Numbered from the stretch's first letter, positions 26,125 to 35,262 are shown. The stretch is DNA of 64,000 bases from Butyrivibrio sp. INlla14 (GCF_900102515.1 NZ_FMVS01000019.1:1-64000); one strand, 5' to 3'. Numbers and translations are program-made. Notes: generated by a model not told the origin, from the letters alone.

Positions 26125-27036
26125 TCAGAACAATGAATTGTCAGGATCAGTTTTTCGCACGAAAGTATTGGCAATGAGGATCAGTATAGTTCCTACAACG
26201 GATTGAAAAAAAGATGCTGCGGCTGTAAATCCATAATTGGAACTATGGAAAACCGCATTTAAAATATACGAATCAAGTACCTGTGTGGTTTCATACAGCG
26301 ATCCACTGTTTCTTGTTACCTGATAAAATAAACCTGTATCCGAGTGAAGGATTCCTCCTGCTGATAAAAGGAGCATCACTGTAGCCATGGATTTAAGTGC
26401 AGGGAGTGTAATGTGCCATATCTGTTGCCACTTTCCTGCCCCATCGATTTGAGACGATTCATATAATTCCGGATCTATTCCCGCAAGAACCGACATGTAC
26501 AGCACCGCCCCATAACCTGTGCCATTCCACATCTTTACAACAGTCAGTATTAACGGCCAGTGCTTTGCCTCAAGGTACCATCTCGTCGACAAGTTAAAAA
26601 TGTTATTTACCAGTCCCATATCCGGATTCAGAAATGCATAAACTATAAACTGCACAGCTGTAAAAGAAATAAAAACCGGAGCAATAAGTATGCTCTGCAT
26701 CACTTTGCTGATTCTTTTAAATATAAGCTGATCCATTGCTATAGCCAGACTGATTTCAAGGATCATCCCAACGACTGTAAAAATTAAATAATACATGATG
26801 GTGTTCCGCGTAATAGTAAAAAAAGTAGATTTGGATGCAATAAGATATTTGAAATTTGCCAATCCATTCCACGGGCTCTTCAGTATACCCAGTCTGTAAT
26901 CAAAATTTTTAAAAGCTAAAACCAGACCACCCATCACAACATAATCAAAAAAGAAAAGGGTAAGAAATGCCGGAAGTGCCATTACTGTGAGTGCTCTGTT
27001 TCTCCTGTGTTTTTTCATGAAATCTGCGTACCTCAC
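26125..27036 (-). CDS. Carbohydrate ABC transporter permease (LplB type)
   Basis: A 303-residue permease with six membrane segments. The opening MKKHRRNRALTVMALPAFL and the first periplasmic stretch VLAFKNFDYRLGI fit the LplB/YteP group. The EAA loop is YESSQIDGAGKWQQIWHITL. It forms the heterodimeric channel with the downstream permease and receives solute from the lipoprotein at 28860-30359. It starts 14 nt after the stop of a MATE-HATPase gene, so both are in one transcript. Confidence 0.92.
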   Translation of the reverse strand: MRYADFMKKHRRNRALTVMALPAFLTLFFFDYVVMGGLVLAFKNFDYRLGILKSPWNGLANFKYLIASKSTFFTITRNTIMYYLIFTVVGMILEISLAIAMDQLIFKRISKVMQSILIAPVFISFTAVQFIVYAFLNPDMGLVNNIFNLSTRWYLEAKHWPLILTVVKMWNGTGYGAVLYMSVLAGIDPELYESSQIDGAGKWQQIWHITLPALKSMATVMLLLSAGGILHSDTGLFYQVTRNSGSLYETTQVLDSYILNAVFHSSNYGFTAAASFFQSVVGTILILIANTFVRKTDPDNSLF

Positions 27037-27050
27037 TTGAAAAAATATCG

Positions 27051-28841
27051 CTATTTGATTACTATAGTCAGGACATTGAGCCCAAACATATTCTGATATG
27101 TGAATTCATCTGCTATTTTTGATATCATACGTATCCCGATGTTTTTGGACATATCTTCAGAATTGAAGATTCTGCTTATTTCAACAGGATCAAAGGGTTT
27201 ACAGTCATCTTTAATTCTGAGCATTATGCCGTTTTTCGTTGGGATAACCCGTACATCCAAACCGTGTTTTTTATTGTCGGCGTTGAAACCATGCCTAACA
27301 ATATTGCCAGCCATCTCTTCCATGGCAAGTGCTGAAAAATAAGCTATCCGTCCTGAATATTTCTTATCTGTGACATATTTCTGTATTCTCTCGGAAGATC
27401 CTATAACGTCTTCCATACCGGTTATTTCAATACACAGCCTGTCATCATCCTTTACACCAAAATCATCCCTAAATAACAGCCATTCATCTTTATTCTTCGG
27501 GATATGTTTCCAATAGAAGACGGCATAAACAGGGTAAACCATTGCCGTTATCAGTCCACCAATAAAATCTGACCACCATATGCCTAAAATACCAATTATC
27601 GGAGCCAGTATAAGCGCAGGAATGACAGTCCCAAAATAACCGTCAACAATAGATGAGACCTGAACTGCAATGTTGTTTTTGGTTGCCTGCAGATAATTGG
27701 TCTGTACCTGAACCAGCAGGATCAGCGGCAAGGCAAGTGCATATATCAAATACTGTTGTTTCGTAAGGATATAAGTATCAGACGTATGATCCGGAAAGAA
27801 TATGAGCGCCATTGGTCCGGAAAGCAGCATCATAATAAACATAATTGCAAACATCATAGCCATTACTTTAGTCAGTGCAAGCTTTATCAGATACTTAATT
27901 GAATCTCGATCCTCTTCACCCACATAAACACTGGAAAGCGTTCTTATGACTGTGCCGCATCCCATTCCCAAGGCGACAAAAAATCCCCCAAGCATATTCA
28001 GAGAAGCCCTCGCGGAAAGAGCCGGCTCTCCTCCATATCTCAGAATAATTCTGTTAATAGTAAGCCCATTTGCAGCTAAAAGAAACTCCAAAAGAGCCCC
28101 CGGACTTCCTATCTTGATCAGTTCAATTGTCTTTTTCCAAAGGATATTGCCGACACTGAATGTTAGTTGTGCTTTGTTTGAAAAATAGTATGAGGAAAGT
28201 ATGAGAAAAAATATCCAATTACAGGCACTCGTTGCATATGCCAGTCCGATCACACCCATATCAAGCACAGTAATAAAGATAACATTCAGCGTTATGTTAA
28301 AGATTATTGTTACAACTACACCGATATAGTTTCGCTTGCTCTGATTCTCAATCTGAAGATAATGAGAAAGCGGTGCTGATAAGAACATCGGGATAAAGCC
28401 CAGAGAGTATCCTCTTGAATACTGTGCAACACTCTCTTTTAAGGACTCATCAGAGCCGCAAAAAATGGCAATTTGTTCGGGAAAACAGAAGCATACCGCC
28501 GTTGTTATTATGCCAAGCATAAGTGATAAGAAAATGCAAAGTGAGTAGACTCCATTGGCTTTTTCAATTTCTCCGGTTCCAATATAATTTCCACTTAGAA
28601 CTGCAGCCCCGCCGAGTATTACAGAACTGATAGCCGATACTATTGTTACTATAACGAAAAACAGACCGATAACACCTACTGTCCTCTCATCGATATAACG
28701 TCCGGCAATAGTTCCATCAATGATGGAGTTTATGGATCCCATACCTATGAGCATAATTTGTACAGGCAACAGTTTAAAAAAAAGTTTCTTAATCACCACA
28801 TTATCAGAAGCCACACTATACTTTCCTCTCCACGATATCAT
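27051..28841 (-). CDS. MATE-family transporter fused to RsbW-like HATPase domain (second copy)
   Basis: A 596-residue fusion. Residues 1 to about 450 form a 12-segment MATE transporter (LLPVQIMLIGMGSINSIIDG, then AGRYIDERTVGVIGL near the start). Residues 480-596 are a GHKL ATPase of the RsbW/SpoIIAB type: N box FSALAMEEMAGNIVRHGF, G1-like KDDCKPFDP and G2 NIGIRMISKIAD. MATE proteins use ion gradients, so an ATP-binding tail suggests regulation rather than energy supply (inference). It lies 18 bp after the solute-binding lipoprotein gene and 14 bp before the LplB-type permease gene. A paralogue starts the same operon. Confidence 0.9.
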   Translation of the reverse strand: MISWRGKYSVASDNVVIKKLFFKLLPVQIMLIGMGSINSIIDGTIAGRYIDERTVGVIGLFFVIVTIVSAISSVILGGAAVLSGNYIGTGEIEKANGVYSLCIFLSLMLGIITTAVCFCFPEQIAIFCGSDESLKESVAQYSRGYSLGFIPMFLSAPLSHYLQIENQSKRNYIGVVVTIIFNITLNVIFITVLDMGVIGLAYATSACNWIFFLILSSYYFSNKAQLTFSVGNILWKKTIELIKIGSPGALLEFLLAANGLTINRIILRYGGEPALSARASLNMLGGFFVALGMGCGTVIRTLSSVYVGEEDRDSIKYLIKLALTKVMAMMFAIMFIMMLLSGPMALIFFPDHTSDTYILTKQQYLIYALALPLILLVQVQTNYLQATKNNIAVQVSSIVDGYFGTVIPALILAPIIGILGIWWSDFIGGLITAMVYPVYAVFYWKHIPKNKDEWLLFRDDFGVKDDDRLCIEITGMEDVIGSSERIQKYVTDKKYSGRIAYFSALAMEEMAGNIVRHGFNADNKKHGLDVRVIPTKNGIMLRIKDDCKPFDPVEISRIFNSEDMSKNIGIRMISKIADEFTYQNMFGLNVLTIVIK

Positions 28842-28859
28842 GAGAAATATAGATATCTC

Positions 28860-30359
28860 TTATTTTGAAGCTTTCCATGCATCATATTGCTTTATGGTTT
28901 CGGCAAGAACTTTTTGGTATCCGGCAGCATCAAGTTCTGATCTGTATTTTTCAAATATGTCCTCTACCTCTTTTTCAGCATATCCTCCTTGCTCCAGTAC
29001 GTAGCCGTATTGATCGTATATGCTGTTGCATGCGACCCATTCGGCTTCTACAGTAGAAAAGTCAAATCTGAAGCCGTTAGCAAGTGCTTCCTCGGATTTT
29101 TTGTTAAACGTCTCATATAATTCCACTTTGTTTTCAGGCTCACCTGCCTCAAGAGGCACTGTTGCTATAGAGCCTGATTCCCAAGAGCTGTGATCATAGA
29201 GTCCGCCTTTTTTTACAACAAATCCGTTTTCAAGATCATAATCGGTTCCTTCTATCCCGAAGGTAAATAATCCCGCGAGCGTTGGATCAGTATACATAAG
29301 CTCCATAAAGTCTACACAAGCTTTTGCCTGTTCCTCAGTACTTGCAGATGATACACCAAAGCAGGAGCCCAATGTGCTGGAGGAGTTGAGGTAGTTCTTT
29401 GTCATATGGATCACATCGCATTCCTGTCCGTAGTTTAGGGAAGCCACCTCGTTGACAGGCACGTCCCACCAGAGCGCAAACCCCCAGTCAGTAGTACTAA
29501 TTGTATTTTCAGGAATAGTTTTGGTAGCCTCTTCATCACTTATATAGTCCTTTTCGCCCCATCTGCTCATAAGATGCAAAAACTCCTTGTACTCAGGAAG
29601 AGTAAGACAATCTATCACCTCATTTGTATCACGATCAACAGCTATAAGCGTGCTTCCCAGGATGAATTCATATTCATCAAGGTAGAGTTTACTAAAGACT
29701 GGCATCATCTGCGTAAGGAGAGGGTATTTCACTCCATCCTGTTTCATCTGTTCAAGCATAGGCTCTATATCAGACAGTTTCCTCACTCCGGATAAATCCC
29801 ATCCGTATTTTGACGCCTTTTCCACGGGATAAACCAGATCATATCCTTCAGGTGATTCCTTATAACAGGGGATAAAGTAATCTTTTCCGTCATATCGGGA
29901 AGAATCCCATACTTCCGTGGGTATAGAAGCCTGTAAATCTGTTCCGGCAATTAATTCGCTTAAATCATATACTGCTTTTCGTGAAACAAGATTATCGGTA
30001 GATAAGGCTTCCATCCAACTTGCGGTCCAGAAAAGATTAGCTTCACCGTTTGCTATGGCAAGGTTACATTTATCTTCATATTCACCCTGACCTAAATCCG
30101 TGAGCTTGATTTTTACGTCAATCTTGTCTGCAATGTAGTCATTTATTGCATTCTCAATTGCCTGAACTTCTGTACTGTCACAAGATGCGATATTAAAGGT
30201 GCAGTGATAAACTTCTATCTCGACTTTATCACTTTCCTGATTATCAGAGGAATCACTAATATCTTTACCTGCTGTACCTGACGATAAGTTTCCGCATCCT
30301 GAAAGCACAATTGCTATTACCGATAAAATAAGAAGAATAGATGTAAACTGATTTTTCAT
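28860..30359 (-). CDS. Extracellular solute-binding lipoprotein (LplA-like, family 1)
   Basis: About 499 residues with a lipoprotein signal peptide ending in the lipobox LSGC near residue 22, followed by a Ser/Gly/Asp linker and a large two-lobed binding domain. Length and the paired LplB/LplC-type permeases point to oligosaccharide uptake; the sugar is unknown. The start at 30359 is chosen because GGGAG lies 6 nt upstream and the signal peptide then begins directly. A longer frame overlaps the MATE gene stop. It is flanked on both sides by MATE-HATPase genes. Confidence 0.9.
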   Translation of the reverse strand: MKNQFTSILLILSVIAIVLSGCGNLSSGTAGKDISDSSDNQESDKVEIEVYHCTFNIASCDSTEVQAIENAINDYIADKIDVKIKLTDLGQGEYEDKCNLAIANGEANLFWTASWMEALSTDNLVSRKAVYDLSELIAGTDLQASIPTEVWDSSRYDGKDYFIPCYKESPEGYDLVYPVEKASKYGWDLSGVRKLSDIEPMLEQMKQDGVKYPLLTQMMPVFSKLYLDEYEFILGSTLIAVDRDTNEVIDCLTLPEYKEFLHLMSRWGEKDYISDEEATKTIPENTISTTDWGFALWWDVPVNEVASLNYGQECDVIHMTKNYLNSSSTLGSCFGVSSASTEEQAKACVDFMELMYTDPTLAGLFTFGIEGTDYDLENGFVVKKGGLYDHSSWESGSIATVPLEAGEPENKVELYETFNKKSEEALANGFRFDFSTVEAEWVACNSIYDQYGYVLEQGGYAEKEVEDIFEKYRSELDAAGYQKVLAETIKQYDAWKASK

Positions 30360-30427
30360 ATAATGCTCCCAAGGTATTAAAAAAAGTGCATGTAAGAACT
30401 CTAAGAAGAGTTCACTTCCTTTTGTGA

Positions 30428-32203
30428 TCAAATTTTAATGATCGTCGTATTCATTCCGTAAGTCCTGTAATAGCTTACATTCTTTACCGAATTCATAATT
30501 ATCTTTATTCCGATTCCTGATTCCGAATTATCATCTCGTTCCATACGCTCAGCAAAATTCTTTAGATTGAATGCTCGACCGCCATCCCGCAAACGAATGA
30601 TAACATCACCACCGTCAATGACCACCCGGATATCTGCAGTTTTGATTCCCTTACTGGTTTTAATTCCATGCTCTATTGAGTTCGTTGTCAATTCTTCAAA
30701 GCATACGCCGGCAAGGAAACATTTTCTGTCCTCGATCTTATGTCCCCGGCAAAACAATACGACTTGCTCACTGGCAAGGGCACAATCCTCAATAGACTCC
30801 AGAGGATAGGAAATCACATCGCCGGGTTTGGTGTAGAAGCTGTCGTCTAATTCAAGATAGTCAGCACCGGCAGGAAACGCTTTTCCTGATCGTTTTCTGT
30901 GAATGACCAAGCTGACAAGCAGCGTCAGTATCGGCGCAGTAGAAAATGCCATGAACACCCCTCGGACGCCGAACGGCACGACATACAACAATGCAGCTAC
31001 AGTCAAAATGACCAGATTGGACGCAATCCCCATCCACTGTGCTTCACGGACATGTTCAATAGCCTGCAGATAACTGATTCTGGCTTGTACCAGAATGGAA
31101 AACGGCGTCCCTAAACATATTAAATATATGGCAAACCTCAACAGCTCTGCCGAAGCGTCGCTTTCCGTCAAAGCATATGACAACGGGCGAGCACATATCA
31201 ACAGGACCGTAACAACACAAATGACTGCAACCAGGGTATATCGATGAGCCAGAACTCCATTTCCTTCCAGATCATCTCCGTTCTTTTCTCCCCAGCAGAT
31301 CCCTGTCATAATTCCTACAGCACCGGCAATTCCTTTTGCTATGATCATAACCATATAAGCTATAGTACCGTTTATGGACAAAACGCAGGCTCCCACGACG
31401 CCTCCCGTTATGGACACGAGTGAAATAAAAAGGACAGACCGAAGCGTATCAGCCAATGAAAGAACAGCTTTTGGCGCAGAGGCAATAAAAACATCTTTTA
31501 ATTCACTAAATTGCATCCTGACAAAGTGTAACTTTATAACATTCTCCTGACTTACAAAGTGCAGCATCGTTATGAGAAAATAGACAGCCGCTGCCGCAGA
31601 GGAGGCGACTCCAATACCAAATAGCCCCCATCCAAAGCGAACACTGAGAAGGTCGAGAACTATATCTGTAATGCATCCGCACGCCGAGGCAATGGACACA
31701 AGCCTCCCTCCATCGTCCAGTATTACCACCGGCGTCATGATACAAAATAACACATATGGAACGATTTCAAATGAAAGGCCATAAATGTATTGCTCAGCTA
31801 ACGGTAAAAGAACAGCCGTATTCCCTCTTGCACCGAACATAACTGCCATCTGAGGTGTAAACAGAAAAGAAAGTACGGTCAATGCAAGCATCACAGCACC
31901 TATAAAGAAAAAGAGCTGGTTAAAAAGCCTGTTGACCTTGTCCACCTGACCTGCACCGATGTCTTTCGCACATACAGTCTGAATTCCCACAGCAAGACCT
32001 GCCGCGGGTATTTCCAATATGTAAAAAAAAGGTCCGGCAACAGTAACCGCCGCGATCTCTGTTTCTCCATAAAACGCACATACAATGATATTGTCGATCA
32101 GCACTGCGAGTGTTTGCGTGAAAGCGGCTATAAAGGCAGTTGCGAAAGACAGAAAAAACATACGTTGCTGTATTTTACTGATGTAAATCCGCTTGCTCAT
32201 CAC
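30428..32203 (-). CDS. MATE-family transporter fused to RsbW-like HATPase domain (first copy)
   Basis: A 591-residue protein with the same architecture as 27051-28841 but strongly diverged. MATE segments run to about residue 440. After a linker comes a GHKL ATPase domain with AGVCFEELTTNSIEHGI (N box), RLRDGGRAFNL and ESGIGIKIIMNSV. It is the first gene of the five-gene operon. The ribosome site GGAAGGA and a TATAAT box lie just upstream. Two non-identical copies in one operon suggest that they may act as a pair, for example as a heterodimer or with different substrates (inference). Transported substrate unknown. Confidence 0.9.
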   Translation of the reverse strand: MMSKRIYISKIQQRMFFLSFATAFIAAFTQTLAVLIDNIIVCAFYGETEIAAVTVAGPFFYILEIPAAGLAVGIQTVCAKDIGAGQVDKVNRLFNQLFFFIGAVMLALTVLSFLFTPQMAVMFGARGNTAVLLPLAEQYIYGLSFEIVPYVLFCIMTPVVILDDGGRLVSIASACGCITDIVLDLLSVRFGWGLFGIGVASSAAAAVYFLITMLHFVSQENVIKLHFVRMQFSELKDVFIASAPKAVLSLADTLRSVLFISLVSITGGVVGACVLSINGTIAYMVMIIAKGIAGAVGIMTGICWGEKNGDDLEGNGVLAHRYTLVAVICVVTVLLICARPLSYALTESDASAELLRFAIYLICLGTPFSILVQARISYLQAIEHVREAQWMGIASNLVILTVAALLYVVPFGVRGVFMAFSTAPILTLLVSLVIHRKRSGKAFPAGADYLELDDSFYTKPGDVISYPLESIEDCALASEQVVLFCRGHKIEDRKCFLAGVCFEELTTNSIEHGIKTSKGIKTADIRVVIDGGDVIIRLRDGGRAFNLKNFAERMERDDNSESGIGIKIIMNSVKNVSYYRTYGMNTTIIKI

Positions 32204-32225
32204 ATTTATATCCTTCCCTGTATTT

Positions 32226-32252
32226 ATTATACCATATCACGATTACTCGCAA
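32226..32252 (-). promoter_or_regulatory. Probable promoter of the MATE/ABC operon
   Basis: Read leftward, TATAAT (32226-32231) is preceded by TGG, an extended -10. TTGCGA (32247-32252) is a possible -35 with a short 15-bp spacer. Confidence 0.5.
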
Positions 32253-32280
32253 TCATCCCATGTGATCATCTGATGTTCAT

Positions 32281-32647
32281 AAGGGCAAAAGCAATGGCAC
32301 AAATCGTCCGGTGGACGATTGCTCTGTGCCGACCGGAGCGAAGCGTAGACAGAAAAAATCTATAACACAGTATATAACATGAAATGGCAATAGACTGTTG
32401 AAATACTCACAGAAAGCCTCGACACATACAAACACCACCCCGTATAATCAACTGCCACTATTGACAAAATTGCTCAGGTAGCAGAAATCAGACCATATGA
32501 AGTTAAACTTTGGAATATCAGCAGTAATCAGATAAGTAATTATCACTGCCTATCTTTAGAATGAAAGAATAGTAGCAGTCCGCCAGACAGGCGGACCGCA
32601 CATATAATCATTAAATCGCAATTGGAACAGCTATCGCATGGACAGCA
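32281..32647. other. Hairpin-containing intergenic stretch
   Basis: No gene is supported between 32204 and 32647. Two GC-rich stem-loops stand out: GGCACA-AATCGTCC (32296-32309) pairing with GGACGATT-bulge-TGTGCC (32313-32330), and GTCCGCC (32578-32584) with GGCGGAC (32590-32596). Neither has a T-run. A short open stretch on the plus strand near 32460-32560 (including IAQVAEIRPYEVKLW) looks like a decayed protein tail but has no start. Confidence 0.45.
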
Positions 32648-32840
32648 TTAGCCTTCTGACGTCGTCCCTTTGGTCCTAGTCAAAAGGACCATCGTCTCGA
32701 CATGCGGTACTACTGCATACAATTTAAACATCCTACGTAGATACTGGACCCAGGTATATTCACCCTTTTTTACATAGTTTGGGATGAAGGGGTTAAGAAA
32801 TAGCGGACAACTATTTTCATTTTGGAAAAAGTTGCCCCTT
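32648..32840 (-). pseudogene. RlmD-like C-terminal tail fragment with conserved flank, copy A
   Basis: The minus strand encodes RRMFKLYAVVPHVETMVLLT and a few more codons to a stop at 32648. The HVETxVLL end is the C-terminus of RlmD/RumA-type methyltransferases (compare NHVETVVLLTKTTA of the intact gene at 46396), but the rest of the enzyme is absent. The DNA from 32689 to about 32800 is repeated at 41825-41940, and part of it at 39253-39336. The 3' end of rlmD-type genes is a known integration site for mobile elements, so this is probably a leftover attachment boundary (inference). Confidence 0.65.
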
Positions 32841-33841
32841 TTAAACAAGGCTATGTATCTCTTTTTCAAGCTTATAAAGATACTCAATAATCGCATCAAA
32901 AGAAGGAACTGTGCCATAGATCATATTTTCCATAGCTTTATAGTCAGCTTTAACATCCGCCATTATATCTTCTCTTGGAATAAGCTGTACATTTGCTAAT
33001 GTAGCTGTTTCATAATGAGCACCTTTGGAATAATAGAACTTCTGCTTAAAGGCAACATCCTTTTCCAATAGTTCTTTTCTTCCAAATGCAGACTCTTTAA
33101 CCGCTGAGTTTCCCATAGAGTATACATCATAAAGGTGTCTTGCATACCTTGCAGGCAAAGGCTTACCTTCTGGGAAATTAGATAGTTTATGGAGAATCGT
33201 AATCTTCTCCCAGAAAGTACGCTCAATATCTATAGTTAATGCAGTTGTGGTTTTCTGCTCAAATACATCCGGATACTTTTCTGCCGCAAATGGTATAATC
33301 TCAGTATGGTGTGATGGCATCCACTCTGCCAGAGGTCCAATCTCCAGTCTTACCACAGGACGCAGATAATCAACATCAAATAGCTGTGGATAATAGAAAT
33401 TAACAACCATCTCATCCTCAGTGTCCACAGCGATAACGCCTGTCTTTCCAAATTTATCCGACAGTTCTTTTTCCAATGTTGGTACCAGCACTTCTCTATA
33501 AAAAGAAGCTGCCTCAGAATTAAGTTCCTTATTATATTGATCCTGTTTGGTTTTGGATCTGTTATCCCATGGGTCAGCCTTTCCCTCAGTGACTTTCTCC
33601 AATCCAGAATTAAATCTATATCCTCAGAAAACCTTTCTATAGCATGGTAAGATTTCGATAAGCTTGTCCCACCTTTAAATACAAATATTTCCTTAAAACT
33701 GCTTTCATTAAAAAGATGATCTATCAGGAAACAAATCCAAAAGTCCTTTTCTATTGCATCTGCTCTTATTCCTACCTTTGCAGCAGTTGCTTCAAAAAGG
33801 TCCCTTCTATCCTGATTACTTGCTGTGGCTACCTTTCTCAT
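32841..33841 (-). pseudogene. AbiEii-type nucleotidyltransferase toxin, interrupted by a frameshift
   Basis: The N-terminal part (33841 down to about 33600) has the nucleotidyltransferase core VFKGGTSLSKSYHAIERFSE followed by DIDLIL, as in AbiEii/AbiGii toxins of type IV systems. The C-terminal 250 residues continue in another frame (32841-33602). The break is near 33600, where TGGAGAAAGTCACT lacks one A compared with the frame expected (DWRKVTEGK). The gene is thus either inactive, read by a -1 slip, or affected by a sequence error. It starts 1 nt after the AbiEi-type antitoxin stop, the usual bicistronic order. Confidence 0.8.
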
Positions 33842-33842
33842 A

Positions 33843-34445
33843 TTAACAACAAACCTTCCTTATAGTTTCATGTATCCATTCCGCGCTGTCAGCCGATTCC
33901 ATAAGGATCAACTCCTTATCCTCATGAGCAATCTTATTTCTAAGAGTTTTTATTATGCTCTCATCTACTCTTTCTTTTCCTAATGTCTTTAAGGCTTCAA
34001 TAATCATCACGGTTAAGGTCGACATATTGCTGATATCTCTATTAGTCCTGTGTTTAAACGAAAGCTTCGCATTCTCTATTTCAAACTCCCTATATGGGCC
34101 ATCACTAACAAAAACCCAAACAGAAGGAACCTGCGTAGAAAGCCCCAGCTTATTAAGCGCAACATCACCTGCAGGAGAAATATTCCAGTGATATCCCCTG
34201 GCTATAGCATAAGCAACTGCCTCTGGATTTGTAGGAAGTATTTCTTTTAAGAAAGAACTATAACGTGGCTTTTCATATACGCCATCCATAACCCTTTTGA
34301 TATTGCCTTTTTCCGTTTGCCTTCCAAGGCACTTCCTAACCGTAGTATTACTTGCTAAGTCCGAAAAATCAGATGTAAGGAAAATAGCGCCATCTTCTGC
34401 TTCTAATATTCTATTGTTGATTTCATTAGAAATAGTCGTAGCCAT
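33843..34445 (-). CDS. AbiEi-like antitoxin / autoregulator (DUF6088-like)
   Basis: A 200-residue protein. The N-terminal winged-helix part (about residues 1-80) includes AIFLTSDFSDLASNTTVRKC and RVMDGVYEKPRYS. A C-terminal domain follows with KHRTNRDISNMSTLTVMIIE, typical of AbiEi-like antitoxins. The start at 34445 is chosen for GGAGG 7 nt upstream; a longer frame adds 17 residues and runs into the promoter. Family members bind inverted repeats at their own promoter, and such a repeat is present here (34458-34487). It forms a toxin-antitoxin pair with the downstream, frameshifted AbiEii gene. Confidence 0.82.
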   Translation of the reverse strand: MATTISNEINNRILEAEDGAIFLTSDFSDLASNTTVRKCLGRQTEKGNIKRVMDGVYEKPRYSSFLKEILPTNPEAVAYAIARGYHWNISPAGDVALNKLGLSTQVPSVWVFVSDGPYREFEIENAKLSFKHRTNRDISNMSTLTVMIIEALKTLGKERVDESIIKTLRNKIAHEDKELILMESADSAEWIHETIRKVCC

Positions 34446-34457
34446 TTTTACGCCTCC

Positions 34458-34496
34458 TGTCACGATTATTATACAATTATCGTGACACTTTTTCAA
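34458..34496 (-). promoter_or_regulatory. Promoter-operator of the AbiE-like module
   Basis: Read leftward: TTGAAA (34491-34496), a 17-bp spacer, then TATAAT (34468-34473), a near-consensus promoter. The 9-bp arms TGTCACGAT (34458-34466) and ATCGTGACA (34479-34487) flank the -10 box, so a bound dimer would block RNA polymerase. Confidence 0.85.
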
Positions 34497-34514
34497 TACG
34501 CAAACACCCTGTTT

Positions 34515-34596
34515 CGTCAGATAAATTGTGCAGTTTATCTGACGATCTGCTGCGGCTATTATGATGAGTGGTTGTTTCCAAAATGGAAATAACCAC
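34515..34596 (-). repeat. Twin hairpins 3' of DUF4869-like gene, copy 1
   Basis: CGTCAGATAAA (34515-34525) pairs perfectly with TTTATCTGACG (34534-34544). GTGGTTGTTTCC (34568-34579) pairs with GGAAATAACCAC (34585-34596), with one wobble. The same pair of hairpins follows copy 2 at 43730-43811, with sequence changes that mostly keep pairing. Confidence 0.7.
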
Positions 34597-34618
34597 CTTC
34601 AGCATTTTTCTATTGGCA

Positions 34619-35056
34619 TCAAACATATTTCAGTGCAATATGCCTATATTCCTCAGCAGAATAAACCTTCTTGTGCGCATTGAGAATTTCAATTTCTATA
34701 TCACCACAATCATCAAAGGGCAAATAGTATCTCAAATTAACAGTAACATCTTCTCTACGTCCAATCTCAACAAGCCACTTGGCACAATTCTCTCCGCACT
34801 TTGTAGCGTTATACATAAGATCAGGCATCTTATAAATACAAATGAGTGTTTGTACTCCTTCTGAAAGCCTTTCTGGCGGAATAGGCCCCATCTCATCATT
34901 TATGATAAGCTGATTTCCCTTATAATACGACTTATCTACATCTGCCATTATTTCAGCTACAAGAGGATCCTCAAACCACTCCTCTTCGTAATTAAATCTG
35001 AACCATGATGGTACATGCATAGCTCCTTCTGTTTCACCAAAGATAATTCTTAGCAT
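34619..35056 (-). CDS. DUF4869-like protein, copy 1
   Basis: A 145-residue soluble protein beginning LRIIFGETEGAMHVPSWFRF. It resembles the DUF4869 family of unknown function found in Lachnospiraceae. It differs from the second copy (43834-44271) at only 11 of 145 residues. Its start overlaps the stop of the upstream HTH gene by 7 nt, whereas copy 2 overlaps a metallophosphoesterase gene in the same way, so the cassette has been joined to different partners. It may be the effector half of an HTH/DUF4869 pair (inference). Confidence 0.75.
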   Translation of the reverse strand: MLRIIFGETEGAMHVPSWFRFNYEEEWFEDPLVAEIMADVDKSYYKGNQLIINDEMGPIPPERLSEGVQTLICIYKMPDLMYNATKCGENCAKWLVEIGRREDVTVNLRYYLPFDDCGDIEIEILNAHKKVYSAEEYRHIALKYV

Positions 35057-35262
35057 GTTTTATCGTCCTCATCCTTTTTAAACAGCTTTTCCATTCTTAT
35101 GTAGTACTCCAAAAGCCTTACTACATAGTCCGGAGCATGGCGCATATCACGTTCCCATTCAGTGACAGTTCTATAAGGGATATCAAAATACTCACAAAAC
35201 TCCTTGCGGTTCATGCCAGTACTTTCACGTAGTTCTTTTATTTTTTTAGCTTTATCATCCAT
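35050..35262 (-). CDS. Small helix-turn-helix (XRE-like) protein
   Basis: A 70-residue DNA-binding protein: KIKELRESTGMNRKEFCEYF followed by DIPYRTVTEWERD is a Cro/CI-type helix-turn-helix, then RHAPDYVVRLLEYYIRME. Its last codons (DDKTC) overlap the start of the DUF4869-like gene. It likely autoregulates this two-gene unit, as in many small HTH/toxin-like pairs (inference). Confidence 0.82.
   Translation of the reverse strand: MDDKAKKIKELRESTGMNRKEFCEYFDIPYRTVTEWERDMRHAPDYVVRLLEYYIRMEKLFKKDEDDKTC

Noticed and set aside
32648..32917. An 89-codon gene
   Set aside because: The frame overlaps the 3' end of the toxin gene, has no ribosome site and ends in an RlmD-like tail, so it is a fragment.
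33590..33605. Programmed -1 frameshift in the AbiEii-type toxin
   Set aside because: The A-site AAG can re-pair with AAA, but the P-site codon AGA would have to re-pair with GAG, so the site is not a good slippery heptamer. Mutation or sequence error is more likely.
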